This document shows, piece by piece, positions 26,038 through 34,190 of a stretch of DNA of 64,000 nt (position 1 is its first letter; each line of letters starts with the position of its first letter). Under the pieces are notes generated by a model. The model was not told the DNA's origin, searched no databases, and was given only the letters and a program-made list of their open reading frames with translations. The translations under genes were made by a program, and so were the position numbers. This DNA comes from Peptacetobacter hiranonis (lineage in GTDB: Bacteria > Bacillota > Clostridia > Peptostreptococcales > Peptostreptococcaceae). The stretch is taken from positions 1,178,001 to 1,242,000 of the forward strand of contig NZ_CP036523.1 of the NCBI RefSeq assembly GCF_008151785.1, given 5' to 3'.

Positions 26038-26478
26038 TTAAAATTTATCAGGATCTAATCCAGACCATCCTGTTTCTTCCATATTGAGTATTTTTTCAAA
26101 ATCTTCTTTTTCAAGTTCAAAATCTATATCCATATTCTGTTTCATTCTCTCAACAGATGAAGATTTTGGTAGAGGAACTACATCCATCTGAAGTGAAAAT
26201 GCTAAACAAATCTGTGCAACAGACTTTCCATATTTTTCAGCAAGTTTGTTTAAAAGTTTATCTTTGAATACTCTTTCTCTTCCAAGTGGACTCCAAGCTT
26301 CAACTACTATTCCATGCTTTTTATCAAAGTCAACAACATCTTTTTGGATATATCCTGGATGGAATTCTATCTGATTGACCATTGGAACAACTTCACAATT
26401 ATCTAATATATTCTGCATATGGTTATTTAAGAAATTGCTCACACCTATAGCTTTTGTTTTTCCTTCTTTATATATCTG
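26038..26478 (-). pseudogene. Aldo/keto reductase, 3' part of a gene split by an IStron
   Basis: Reads in one frame from about 26478: YKEGKTKAIGVSNF, then the C-terminal half of an aldo/keto reductase with CEVVPMVNQIEFHPGY (substrate pocket), GIVVEAWSPLGR, AQICLAFSLQ, VVPLPKSSS (NADPH phosphate site) and the usual C-terminus. It continues the N-terminal part at 28772-29171 exactly at the point where homologues read EELYKEGK. If the intron splices out, one functional enzyme of about 280 residues would result; if not, the gene is broken. Confidence 0.85.
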
Positions 26479-26768
26479 GTTCTAAAAATATATACAAATG
26501 TACTCATTTTAGATATTTCGCTCTTATTCTATCTTTTGATAGTTTTAAGTCTTGGTTGAGCCAGTTATCTCAATAAAATTTTTATCTCGATTATCCCACA
26601 ACCGTATTTTTTATTTATTTAAAGCATTTTATCTAACCCCCGTCACCGATAAAACATACCCTCTATTTATCAACAGTTGGATAAATACAAAATATATTTG
26701 TGATTAAATAAAATATACTTTTAATCTATTTTCTTTTCTTAATTAATATAAATTTTATTAAATATTAT
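26479..26768 (-). other. IStron right end, expected omega-RNA and 3' splice region
   Basis: Gene-free stretch between the tnpB stop codon and the reductase 3' part. In TnpB elements the guide RNA scaffold lies at this end and its guide is read from the flank; in an IStron the 3' splice site is also here. No specific helix was resolved by eye. Confidence 0.4.
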
Positions 26769-28181
26769 TTACTTTATATCAGCAATTCTACTTTCTAATA
26801 TTTCCTTAACTTTCTTATAACTTGTAAACATCTTTATTTTTTTATCATATTTTCTCTCTAAAATATTTTTACTTGCATTTATATCTGCATGGATTTCTCC
26901 ACAATTATCACAAACAAATGAATCTCCATCTCTTACACCAAATCTTCCGCATTTACTACAGATTTGACTTGTATATGCGGGATTTATATATGTAAATTCA
27001 ATACTATTTAATTTGAATTTGTACTCAAGTCTATCTCTTATGTATCCTTTAATCCATCTCGATAATTTTCTTTTTACAGATTTTGGATATCTATCATCCC
27101 AACTCACAAAATCTAAATTTTCCATTACAACTTCTTTAGGCTTTTCTGACTTTATAAATTCATTGATATTTTTATTGATGTAAGATTTAACTGTTTCATC
27201 GTGTTTATTTTTGTTTTTTCTGTATTTTTTCTTTCCTAAATTATTTTTAAGTATGTTGTCCGCTTTTTTAGTGTTACCTTCTTCGAGGTATTTTCTTCTA
27301 AGTGCGAAAAATCTGTTTCGATTAGCATTTTTATTATTCAATCTTTCAGTTTCTTTACTTAAATAATAATTCAATTTTTCTCCATACAGATTTCCATTTG
27401 ATGTTGCAAGCAAGTATCTATATCCTTTATCTATTCCTATAATATTTTCGTTGTTATTTTCCTTTGATTCCACTTCTAATGGAATATTTATTCTCAATAC
27501 ATTATCTATGATTTTGATTTTAAGTGTTTTGTTGTATTTATTTGAATCCCTCAATTTAATCGGTACTCTTTTTCTTATTTCCATTGAGGATATATAAATA
27601 TAATTTTCATTTAATTTATTTTTTGAATATCTATACAAACCTGTGTCTATTGAAAAAGAATTTATTTTGTTCGTATAAGGAACTTTCCCTTTATATCTTC
27701 TAGTGTATCTTTTTATTAAGTTGTTCAAATATTTAATATTTAAGTTTTTTCCTACAAATTTTTTAGGAATATCAAAGTTTATATTGTTTAATACGTTATA
27801 ATAAAGCTTATTTGCTGATAGTATATAATTTATATAATATCTATCATCAGTAGATAAATGTTCATTATTATAAGCAGCAGTCCTAATTTCATTTTTTGTA
27901 TTAGACCAACCAGACTTTATATTTCCAATTGCATCTTGTAATGCTAATTTCCAATATCTAGCTGGTAATTTCCATTGTTCATAAAACTTTGTACTTACCC
28001 ATGCATCTCTGATTTTTCGAGGTTTTTCAATGATTAAAAGACTTTTTATTCCACTATATCTTGAATATACGTAATTTTTAACATTTTTATATTCTTTTCC
28101 TATTTTTAATAATTCTTCAACCTTATAATCATCAATTTTATAGGAATATTGTTTTACAGTTTTAGTTATTGTCTTTTTCAT
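26769..28181 (-). CDS. tnpB: RNA-guided endonuclease TnpB (IS605 OrfB family)
   Basis: 470 residues, a full-length TnpB. RuvC-I IIGIDKGYRYLLATSNG (catalytic Asp about 245), RuvC-II KEVVMENLDF (Glu about 335), zinc ribbon CSKCG...CDNCG (about 402-423) and RuvC-III DINASKNIL (Asp about 427), so the nuclease site looks intact. N-terminal WED/REC region about 1-235 is basic. TnpB uses an RNA from the element's right end to cut the empty donor site and so keeps the element from being lost. It sits inside a group I intron here. Confidence 0.92.
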   Translation of the reverse strand: MKKTITKTVKQYSYKIDDYKVEELLKIGKEYKNVKNYVYSRYSGIKSLLIIEKPRKIRDAWVSTKFYEQWKLPARYWKLALQDAIGNIKSGWSNTKNEIRTAAYNNEHLSTDDRYYINYILSANKLYYNVLNNINFDIPKKFVGKNLNIKYLNNLIKRYTRRYKGKVPYTNKINSFSIDTGLYRYSKNKLNENYIYISSMEIRKRVPIKLRDSNKYNKTLKIKIIDNVLRINIPLEVESKENNNENIIGIDKGYRYLLATSNGNLYGEKLNYYLSKETERLNNKNANRNRFFALRRKYLEEGNTKKADNILKNNLGKKKYRKNKNKHDETVKSYINKNINEFIKSEKPKEVVMENLDFVSWDDRYPKSVKRKLSRWIKGYIRDRLEYKFKLNSIEFTYINPAYTSQICSKCGRFGVRDGDSFVCDNCGEIHADINASKNILERKYDKKIKMFTSYKKVKEILESRIADIK

Positions 28182-28772
28182 TTACCTCACCTCGATTCTA
28201 TAACAAATTTATCTTTCTAATTGTATTATATACTAATCGAAGTTATATTATACAAATAATATAAAAATTTTTTTAAGTTTTTAAATAAATAAAAAATACG
28301 GTCGTTATATCTAAAATACATCCGTATATATTTTTAGAGTGTTCAATCGGAATCGCTACTTTCCAATCAGTTCTCTTATGAACTTCTTAATGTTTCCATT
28401 AAGCACAGACTATATCACCATCTAATTTTTTAGATGCTCCCCATTTCCACCACCAATAGCTTGTGATGTACGGCATTTGCCTAGTCGTTGAACCTTATCC
28501 TGTTCGGATCTTGGCTGCTGATTATCCATTATTAAAGCACTTAGGATTTAACCTTATGCTATCTAGTTAATTTTTTCTGCTTTCGCAACATTCACGCTTG
28601 AATATTTTTCAATTCTACATTGTAGTTTAACTAGCTTTAGGAACTTCCAGCAATTAAAGGAGTTTTGGGCGATTTCTCGCCTCTCTACACTCGTTATGAA
28701 TGTAGGGAGCTTTTTTGTAAAAATATATTTGTCTATATATGTATATTTTTGACTATATTTTTAACAACTATA
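28182..28772 (-). ncRNA. Group I intron ribozyme core of the IStron
   Basis: Minus-strand core features: AATTGCTGGAA (P4-like, about 28650), AATCAGCAGCCAAG, then GGTTCAACGACTA at about 28480-28493 pairing with TAGTC in ATATAGTCTGT at 28404-28415, the P7 helix of group I introns. CAACTA/TAGTTG across the 5' junction (about 28763-28776) could be P1. The region up to tnpB (28182-28400) would be P8/P9 and peripheral parts. Splicing would rejoin the reductase reading frame. Confidence 0.8.
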
Positions 28773-29171
28773 TAGTTGCTCCTCAAAAGCCTTCCATGTT
28801 TCAATATCTAGCTTTTTCCAATCTGATTCAGCGTCAGGTCTTGGCCAATGTATAAGTAGCAAGTCAACATAGTCCATATCTAATTTTTCTAATGACTCTT
28901 CAAATGACTTCTTAGCTCCTTCATATCCCATGCAACTTTTCCAAACTTTTGTAGTTACGAAAAACTCTTCTCTAGGAATTCCAGATTTTTTAATGGCTTT
29001 TCCCAAAGCTTCTTCTGTATTGTAAAAAGCTGCTGTATCAAAATGTCTATATCCAACATTTATAGCATCTAATATTATCTGAACATCATCGCCTTCATTT
29101 ACTTTAAATGTTCCAAATGCTAGGTTTGGCATTTTTACTCCATTGCTTAAAACTGTGTACTCTTTTTTCAT
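28761..29171 (-). pseudogene. Aldo/keto reductase, 5' part of a gene split by an IStron
   Basis: ATG at 29171 after AAAGGAG. KKEYTVLSNGVKMPNLAFGTF, then YRHFDTAAFYNTEEALG (catalytic Asp about 47 and Tyr about 52), TTKVWKSCMG (Lys about 82) and LLLIHWPRP (His about 113): the full catalytic tetrad lies in this part. Native coding ends near 28777 after ETWKAFEE; the last few codons before the stop are IStron sequence. Expected intact length about 280, matching the family. Confidence 0.87.
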
Positions 29172-29202
29172 AATACCACTCCTTTTAGTTTGATATTTTA
29201 TA

Positions 29203-29430
29203 TTACTTTTCTTTTATTTTTACAAAGTAATTTCCTCTCATAATAGTTCCTTCTGGCTCGGCAACTTCATATAATACACCATCAATTTCAACTTCATTGT
29301 CTGATATAAATTTGCAAGTTTGATGATTTTCTTCACAGTATTTTTCGACTGCTTTTATCGTTTCAACTAAGTTCCGAGGTTTAGTTGGATCTTCTATGTC
29401 TAATATTATACTTTTCTTAAAAAGCCCCAT
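29203..29430 (-). CDS. Small conserved protein (possibly DUF4318)
   Basis: 75 residues, ATG after AGAAGGT. MGLFKKSIILDIEDPTKPRNLVETIKAVEKYCEENHQ followed by a beta-rich EVEIDGVLYEVAEPEGTIMRGNYFVKIKEK. The layout resembles short DUF4318 proteins of clostridia, but I cannot confirm the family. No signal or membrane segment. Lies 31 nt upstream of the reductase start, so the two are probably co-transcribed. Confidence 0.6.
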   Translation of the reverse strand: MGLFKKSIILDIEDPTKPRNLVETIKAVEKYCEENHQTCKFISDNEVEIDGVLYEVAEPEGTIMRGNYFVKIKEK

Positions 29431-29637
29431 AGTATTACCTTCTTTCTTATTAATAGCTTATTATTAACAATTATCTATTTTCTTATTTTTATTATACTAT
29501 CTTTTTAAGTCTAATCAATATATTTAAAGTAAGTGGTATTATTTTTATATTTAACTGGTTTTATGTTAATTCCTATAAATTATTATATATAATATTAATT
29601 ATCTACACTAATTTTTTCGCTTATTCATCAGCATTTT

Positions 29638-30102
29638 CTAAAAATTATTTTTTATTAATTGAATATATGTATCTTTATTTTTTATAATAAAGGAATCAAA
29701 CATTTCTTCAGAATTACCTTCTACCTCTATTTCCGCTATTTCATGCTCGTCAGAATAATACTCTCCTTTATCAAAATCATAGAATTTATCCATATATTTA
29801 TTGTTAAATTCATCTTCAACTTCTTTCTTAATATATTCATCGAAAGTCATCCATCTAAGTCCATATCCAGACATAAATGTTGCAACAGAAACATTCGTGT
29901 ATATTTCTTCTAAGGGATTTTCATAGTAAGATATTTCTGTAAATTCTTCAAGGGTCATTTTTATAACATTTCCACTTCTATCGTATGGACAACCATCATA
30001 ATACCATTTATATGGTCTAAGTGTTGAACATACTTCATATGCCTTTTCTTTTAACATTTCAAATCTTTCTTTAGTTAAGCGAGCTTTTGTCATTTCATCC
30101 AT
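29638..30102 (-). CDS. Hypothetical acidic protein
   Basis: 154 residues from ATG 30102 (AGAGGTG upstream; the first in-frame codon is a GTG without spacing). Two soluble regions: KARLTKERFEMLKEKAYEVCSTLRPYKWYYDGCPYD and an acidic C-terminal half with KYMDKFYDFDKGEYYSDEHEIAEIEVEG. Not recognised; no membrane segment or catalytic motif. It stands alone, and composition resembles the immunity-like proteins at 41-51 kb, but that is only an impression. Confidence 0.5.
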   Translation of the reverse strand: MDEMTKARLTKERFEMLKEKAYEVCSTLRPYKWYYDGCPYDRSGNVIKMTLEEFTEISYYENPLEEIYTNVSVATFMSGYGLRWMTFDEYIKKEVEDEFNNKYMDKFYDFDKGEYYSDEHEIAEIEVEGNSEEMFDSFIIKNKDTYIQLIKNNF

Positions 30103-30225
30103 TTTTAGCACCTCTTTTTATAAAAATATTGTTATCTAAGGATTATCAGTTTATACATATCTATTTTTATAATGTCATATTTTCAATAGAATTATACAAT
30201 TTCTATAACTTTTATTTTTCTAAAC

Positions 30226-30254
30226 AATAAAATAGAGGCTAATTTGTAGCCTCC
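30226..30254 (-). terminator. Intrinsic terminator of the DUF2325 gene
   Basis: GAGGCTA pairs with TAGCCTC across a 5-nt loop, with TATTTTATT after it on the minus strand. Confidence 0.8.
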
Positions 30255-30323
30255 ACTTTATTTACTATACTTTATTTAACAAAAAATATGTTATCGTGTT
30301 TTGTATTTTTTTACTAATATTTT

Positions 30324-30617
30324 TTATGCTTTAAGCTCTTTGTTTATTTCTTCAAGACATTCTGTAAACGCACTCTTGCTGCTGCTCTTTTTTCTAAATA
30401 TAGGTATACTCTGTTTCTTTGCTTTCATCTCAACTATATTGCATATCTTGTGTGATACCGTAGAAGTTAATATTACAACAGCATCAGGATTACCTATTGA
30501 ACTTGCCAACTTATTTGCCTTTTTGGTACAGACTTTTGTTTTAAAGCCTAACTTTTTACCCATTTCAAGATAATCTTTCTCCATTCTTTCGTGTCCGCCT
30601 ACAACTAAAATACTCAT
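30324..30617 (-). CDS. DUF2325 domain protein
   Basis: 97 residues, ATG after AGGAGGA. MSILVVGGHERMEKDYLEMGKKLGF, then AVVILTSTVSHKICNIVEMKAKKQSIPIFRKKSSSKSAFTECLEEI. This is the Rossmann-like pattern of DUF2325 proteins (VxVGG start, SxxSH middle, FxRSxS end). Function unknown for the family. Single-gene unit. Confidence 0.85.
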   Translation of the reverse strand: MSILVVGGHERMEKDYLEMGKKLGFKTKVCTKKANKLASSIGNPDAVVILTSTVSHKICNIVEMKAKKQSIPIFRKKSSSKSAFTECLEEINKELKA

Positions 30618-30762
30618 AATCTTTTCCTCCTAAAATTTTTATATTTTTATTTTTCTCATTAACTTTCTGTTTGATAATCATTATTATGTAATTTATATTA
30701 TCATTCGATGAATATTCAGTCAATAAATCTTGGCGAAACGATAATTTTTTTCGTTTTTTGCA

Positions 30763-30793
30763 TAAAAAATAGAGTACCTAATAGTACTCTATT
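30763..30793 (-). terminator. Terminator overlapping the GIY-YIG stop codon
   Basis: AATAGAGTAC pairs with GTACTCTATT, then TTTTTT on the minus strand. The first arm includes the TAG stop of the upstream gene, leaving no 3' untranslated gap. Confidence 0.85.
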
Positions 30794-31385
30794 CCTTCCA
30801 TTGTGTTTCCTCAGCAATTTCAGAAACTAACTTTCCATTATATGTAAAATACATTGGACCAGAAATTGAATATCCTTTAATCCCTTTTGCTATAGCAGAA
30901 AGTGATGTTAGTTCTCCATCATATTGAACCTTTCTTTCATCAACGACATAAGCTTTTACATCCTTATCATCAACAAATATTAATTCTGCTCCTACAGGAA
31001 TATTACATTTAGCAAAATTAACGGGAGGTCTTTTCTTTTTATGTTCTTCTTTTATTCCATTAGATATTAATTTCTTTAACTTATTTTGAGATCCACTAAT
31101 TATAGCTATAGCTTCCAATAATTCATATGCATCTTCTGCTGACATAACAAAAAATTCTCTGTCCTTCGAGACTCTCAAATCTGGATTTAGATTATCTATT
31201 AATTTATGTAACTTTTTATCTTCCAGATTACCCGGTGTTTCATAGGTTGCGTAGACTTCATATTCATAAGGAAGAGCTGTTGTACTTAATTGTTTTCTTC
31301 TCTTTTCAACATCTTTAGCATATCCAATTTTAACCATATTGTTTAAGCATGGATTTGTCATTATATAAATATATCCTTTTGACAT
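30789..31385 (-). CDS. GIY-YIG nuclease (T5orf172/MUG113 type) with C-terminal RAMA-like domain
   Basis: 198 residues. N-terminal KGYIYIMTNPCLNNMVKIGYAKDVEKRRKQLST is the T5orf172 variant of GIY-YIG; Arg about 29 and a Glu near 76 (REFF) would be catalytic. The C-terminal 75 residues (VGAELIFVDDKDVKAYV, VQYDGELTSLSAIAKGIKG) look like a RAMA- or DUF2924-type module associated with modified-DNA recognition. No clear ribosome site precedes the ATG. A stand-alone nuclease of this kind could be a small defence gene. Confidence 0.8.
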   Translation of the reverse strand: MSKGYIYIMTNPCLNNMVKIGYAKDVEKRRKQLSTTALPYEYEVYATYETPGNLEDKKLHKLIDNLNPDLRVSKDREFFVMSAEDAYELLEAIAIISGSQNKLKKLISNGIKEEHKKKRPPVNFAKCNIPVGAELIFVDDKDVKAYVVDERKVQYDGELTSLSAIAKGIKGYSISGPMYFTYNGKLVSEIAEETQWKE

Positions 31386-31757
31386 TTATTTTATATATTA
31401 CCAATTTTATTATTAGTAACTAACTCCTTTCAATAAAAATAGAATTTATTACTATCTAAATATTATCATAAGTTTTAAAATATCTCAATTTTAGCACTAT
31501 TATTATCCAAACATAATTATCGTTAATTTTTTTTAGCAAAAATTTATTTATCAGTATAAAAATCTTGCTTAACTTTTTTATCTTTTATAGATATTTTTTT
31601 CTCATATCTTTATTAACTTAAGATTTATATTGAAAAGATTTATAATACTAGTGTATAATTAAATTAATATATGTAGTTTTATTTTAGAAAAAATCATTTT
31701 GAAATAAAATTCAAAATATGCATATATATTTTTTTATAAAAATTAAAGGAGGTAAAA
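31386..31757. other. Gene-free AT-rich divergent promoter region
   Basis: About 370 bp between divergent genes, with long A/T runs. Only the AAAGGAGG site just before the NhaC start stands out. No riboswitch-like structure was found. Confidence 0.5.
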
Positions 31758-33125
31758 ATGGATCAAAACGAAAAAATCAAACCCAGTGGTAAAGCCCTTA
31801 TTCCTTTCGCTGTATTTATATTATTATATCTTGGCGTAGGTATCATATTAGAAACATCAGGAACAGAGATGGCATTTTACCAGCTACCAGCACCAGTTGC
31901 AATAATTGTCGGTGTTGTTGTAGCATTCATCATATTTAAAGGAAGCATAGAAGAAAAATTCTCTCAGTTTGCAAAAGGATGCGGAAATGAAAACATCCTT
32001 ATAATGTGCTTTATATACTTATTTGCAGGCGCATTTGCAACAGTTGCAAAATCAATGGGAGGCGTTGATTCTACTGTCAACCTTGGACTATCATTTATCC
32101 CAGCTCAGTATATAACTGCTGGTCTGTTCGTCATCGCGGCTTTTATATCTGTAGCAACAGGAACTTCTATGGGAACAATAAGTACAGTTGCTCCAATAGC
32201 AATTGCAACAGCAGAAAAAGCTGGATTAAATATGACGCTTATAGTTGCTGCAATCATAGGTGGTGCAATGTTTGGTGATAACTTATCTGTAATCTCAGAT
32301 ACAACAATCGCCGCAACTAGAACTCAGAACTGCGAACTAAAAGACAAATTTAAGGTAAACTTCTACATAGCCTTACCTGCAGCAATTCTTACATTTGTAC
32401 TTTTAATAATATTTGGTAAACCAGAAACTATAGTTCCTATACAGAAGCTAGATTACAACATAGTCAAAGTTATACCTTATATACTAGTTTTAGGACTTGC
32501 TGTATCAGGATTCAACGTATTCCTTACTCTAGGTGTTGGAACAGTTGTAGCCGGTATAGTTGGTATAGCTTATGGAGATTTAACTCCTCTTACATTTGCA
32601 CAGAACATATACGCTGGATTTACAGGAATGAACGAAATATTCTTACTTTCAATGTTTACTGGCGGTCTTGCCCACATGGTTACTCAGCATGGTGGACTTC
32701 AGTGGATATTAGAAAAAATTCAGTCTGTTGTTAAAAGTGAAAAATCAGCTCAGATTGGTATATCTGCAATAGCTGCAGCTGCTGACATGGCAGTTGCAAA
32801 CAACACAGTTGCGATAATAATAACTGGGCCAATAGCTAAAGAACTTAGTAGAAAATACAAAGTAGATCCAAGAAAATCTGCTTCTCTACTAGATATATGG
32901 ACTTGTATATTCCAGGGATTCATCCCTTATGGAGCACAGATATTACTTGCAGGAAGCTTAACAGCAGGTGCAGTTAGCCCACTTGCACTATTCCCATTCC
33001 TATGGTATCAGCAGCTTCTAGCAGTATTTACACTGATATCTATGTTTATCCCTTATGCAGATGGTTTAATAAAGAAAAGACCTTGGAACTGGGAACTAGA
33101 TAAAGCAGAAGAAATAACTGAATAA
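31758..33125 (+). CDS. nhaC: Na+/H+ antiporter NhaC family protein
   Basis: 455 residues, ATG after AAAGGAGG. About eleven helices. ATGTSMGTISTVAPIAIATAEKAG (about 130-155), GAMFGDNLSVISDTTIAATRTQ (about 172-193, with the ion-binding Asp residues) and AVANNTVAIIITGPIAK are NhaC hallmarks. It would exchange Na+ for H+ or act as a related malate/lactate-type antiporter. Single gene; its 3' end carries quasi-palindromic element copy 4. Confidence 0.88.
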   Translation: MDQNEKIKPSGKALIPFAVFILLYLGVGIILETSGTEMAFYQLPAPVAIIVGVVVAFIIFKGSIEEKFSQFAKGCGNENILIMCFIYLFAGAFATVAKSMGGVDSTVNLGLSFIPAQYITAGLFVIAAFISVATGTSMGTISTVAPIAIATAEKAGLNMTLIVAAIIGGAMFGDNLSVISDTTIAATRTQNCELKDKFKVNFYIALPAAILTFVLLIIFGKPETIVPIQKLDYNIVKVIPYILVLGLAVSGFNVFLTLGVGTVVAGIVGIAYGDLTPLTFAQNIYAGFTGMNEIFLLSMFTGGLAHMVTQHGGLQWILEKIQSVVKSEKSAQIGISAIAAAADMAVANNTVAIIITGPIAKELSRKYKVDPRKSASLLDIWTCIFQGFIPYGAQILLAGSLTAGAVSPLALFPFLWYQQLLAVFTLISMFIPYADGLIKKRPWNWELDKAEEITE

Positions 33126-33127
33126 CA

Positions 33128-33247
33128 AAAAAAAAGACTAGTTAAATTTTGCTCCAGTCCTCAGCGCCTCGCCCTTTTATGTAACACATTTATAAGATGC
33201 GAGGCGCTTGTGGAATTGTCGCTTAAATTTAAACTAGTCTTTTCCTT
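33128..33247 (+). repeat. Quasi-palindromic 3' element, copy 4
   Basis: Core CTCCAGTCCTCAGCG, stem GCGCCTCGC/GCGAGGCGC, loop GTAACACATT, CGCTTGTGGAATTGTCGC. Outer stem AAAAAGACTAG/CTAGTCTTTT as in copies 2 and 5. It starts 3 nt after the NhaC stop; the left arm is short, while the right flank still resembles that of copy 2. Confidence 0.88.
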
Positions 33248-33313
33248 TATCCATTATTAAACTTAATAAAAATAAAATTGTTAGTAAAAAAAATATATAA
33301 GCAAGTTATTTTA

Positions 33314-33724
33314 CTACTTATTTTTCAGCAAAGAAATTGATACACTCGCCAATCCTATTCCCAACATAATAAATGCAGTATTTGTTTCCAACTCTCCTAA
33401 TACAGCCAAAACCGTTACTGCAATTCCCATAGCAAGCCCAATTCCTTTTGGCGCTACATCCATAACCTCTTCAAACTTACTTTCCTTTACAACTTCCTCT
33501 TCTCCAACATTAACATCTGACTTTACTTGCATTAACTCATCCACAGAAACATCAAAAATCTCTGCTAACTTTGGAATAGAATTTATATCAGGAAACGACA
33601 AATCTCTTTCCCACTTAGAAACTGCCTTATCAGTAACTCCCATCTTCTTCGCTAAATCTAACTGTGTCATACCTCTATCTTTTCTCAGCGATGAAATCAT
33701 CTCACCAAAACTCTGCTTATTCAT
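33314..33724 (-). CDS. XRE family regulator with C-terminal membrane segment
   Basis: 136 residues from ATG 33724, which has AGGAGG 8 nt upstream; the ATG 6 nt earlier is too close. Helix-turn-helix about 5-62: ISSLRKDRGMTQLDLAKKMGVTDKAVSKWERDLSFPDI. A hydrophobic hairpin at about 90-130 (GIGLAMGIAVTVLAVLGEL and TAFIMLGIGLASVSISLL) should anchor it to the membrane. Similar one-component membrane XRE proteins sense envelope state. Target unknown. Confidence 0.85.
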   Translation of the reverse strand: MNKQSFGEMISSLRKDRGMTQLDLAKKMGVTDKAVSKWERDLSFPDINSIPKLAEIFDVSVDELMQVKSDVNVGEEEVVKESKFEEVMDVAPKGIGLAMGIAVTVLAVLGELETNTAFIMLGIGLASVSISLLKNK

Positions 33725-33873
33725 ACGCATATCCTCCTCTTATATTATGATAAAATCATACCATATACATATAAATATACTCAACCAACCTGTAGTTTAC
33801 CTTACTCTACCAATAGTTTAGAATTAGTTTACACAAACTCTGTCAACAAACTTCACCAATTTCTTCACTTTTA

Positions 33874-34190
33874 AATACAAATAGAACTATATAATTGAAA
33901 ATAGAATACGGATGTCGCGTTTGTATTTTATGACATCCACTTTTTATCTTTATGTATAACAATTTTAATAACTTGTAAAGAAAAAGACTAGCTTGAAACG
34001 CACGCAACAATCTACAGACGGCTCGCAACTTTTAAATGTGTTATATAATAAAAGCGAGCCGTCGAAGCCTGGCGCGAAGTTCAACTAGTCTTTTTCTTTG
34101 TGTTGTTTGCGATTAACAAAAGATAAAAAGGGATGTCACAATACATCGCGACATCCCAATATTCATTCAATTATATAGCTCTAGTGTATT
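33874..34190 (-). repeat. Quasi-palindromic 3' element, copy 5
   Basis: Core on minus: GCCAGGCTTCGACGG, stem CGGCTCGC/GCGAGCCG, loop ATAACACATTT, CGTCTGTAGATTGTTGCG. The inner stem base differs from copy 2 but still pairs. Outer stem AAAAAGACTAG. The right arm contains the terminator and 3' end of aminopeptidase copy 2; the left arm is an inverted diverged copy, with ACTATATAATTG at 33887-33898 matching the gene's stop region. Confidence 0.9.
34125..34157 (-). terminator. Terminator hairpin of aminopeptidase copy 2
   Basis: GGGATGT pairs with ACATCCC and is followed by CTTTTTATC on the minus strand. Its inverted copy is near 33910-33945. Confidence 0.78.

Larger units (their letters stand above)
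26473..28775 (-). mobile_element. IStron: group I intron plus IS605-type tnpB inserted in an aldo/keto reductase gene
   Basis: About 2.3 kb between the two halves of one reductase frame. On the minus strand it begins with a group I intron core, followed by intact tnpB, then about 290 bp of right-end sequence. No tnpA is present, so mobility would need a transposase from elsewhere. Exact ends are uncertain by a few bases because TATAT occurs at both junctions. This is the architecture of clostridial IStrons such as CdISt1. Confidence 0.82.
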
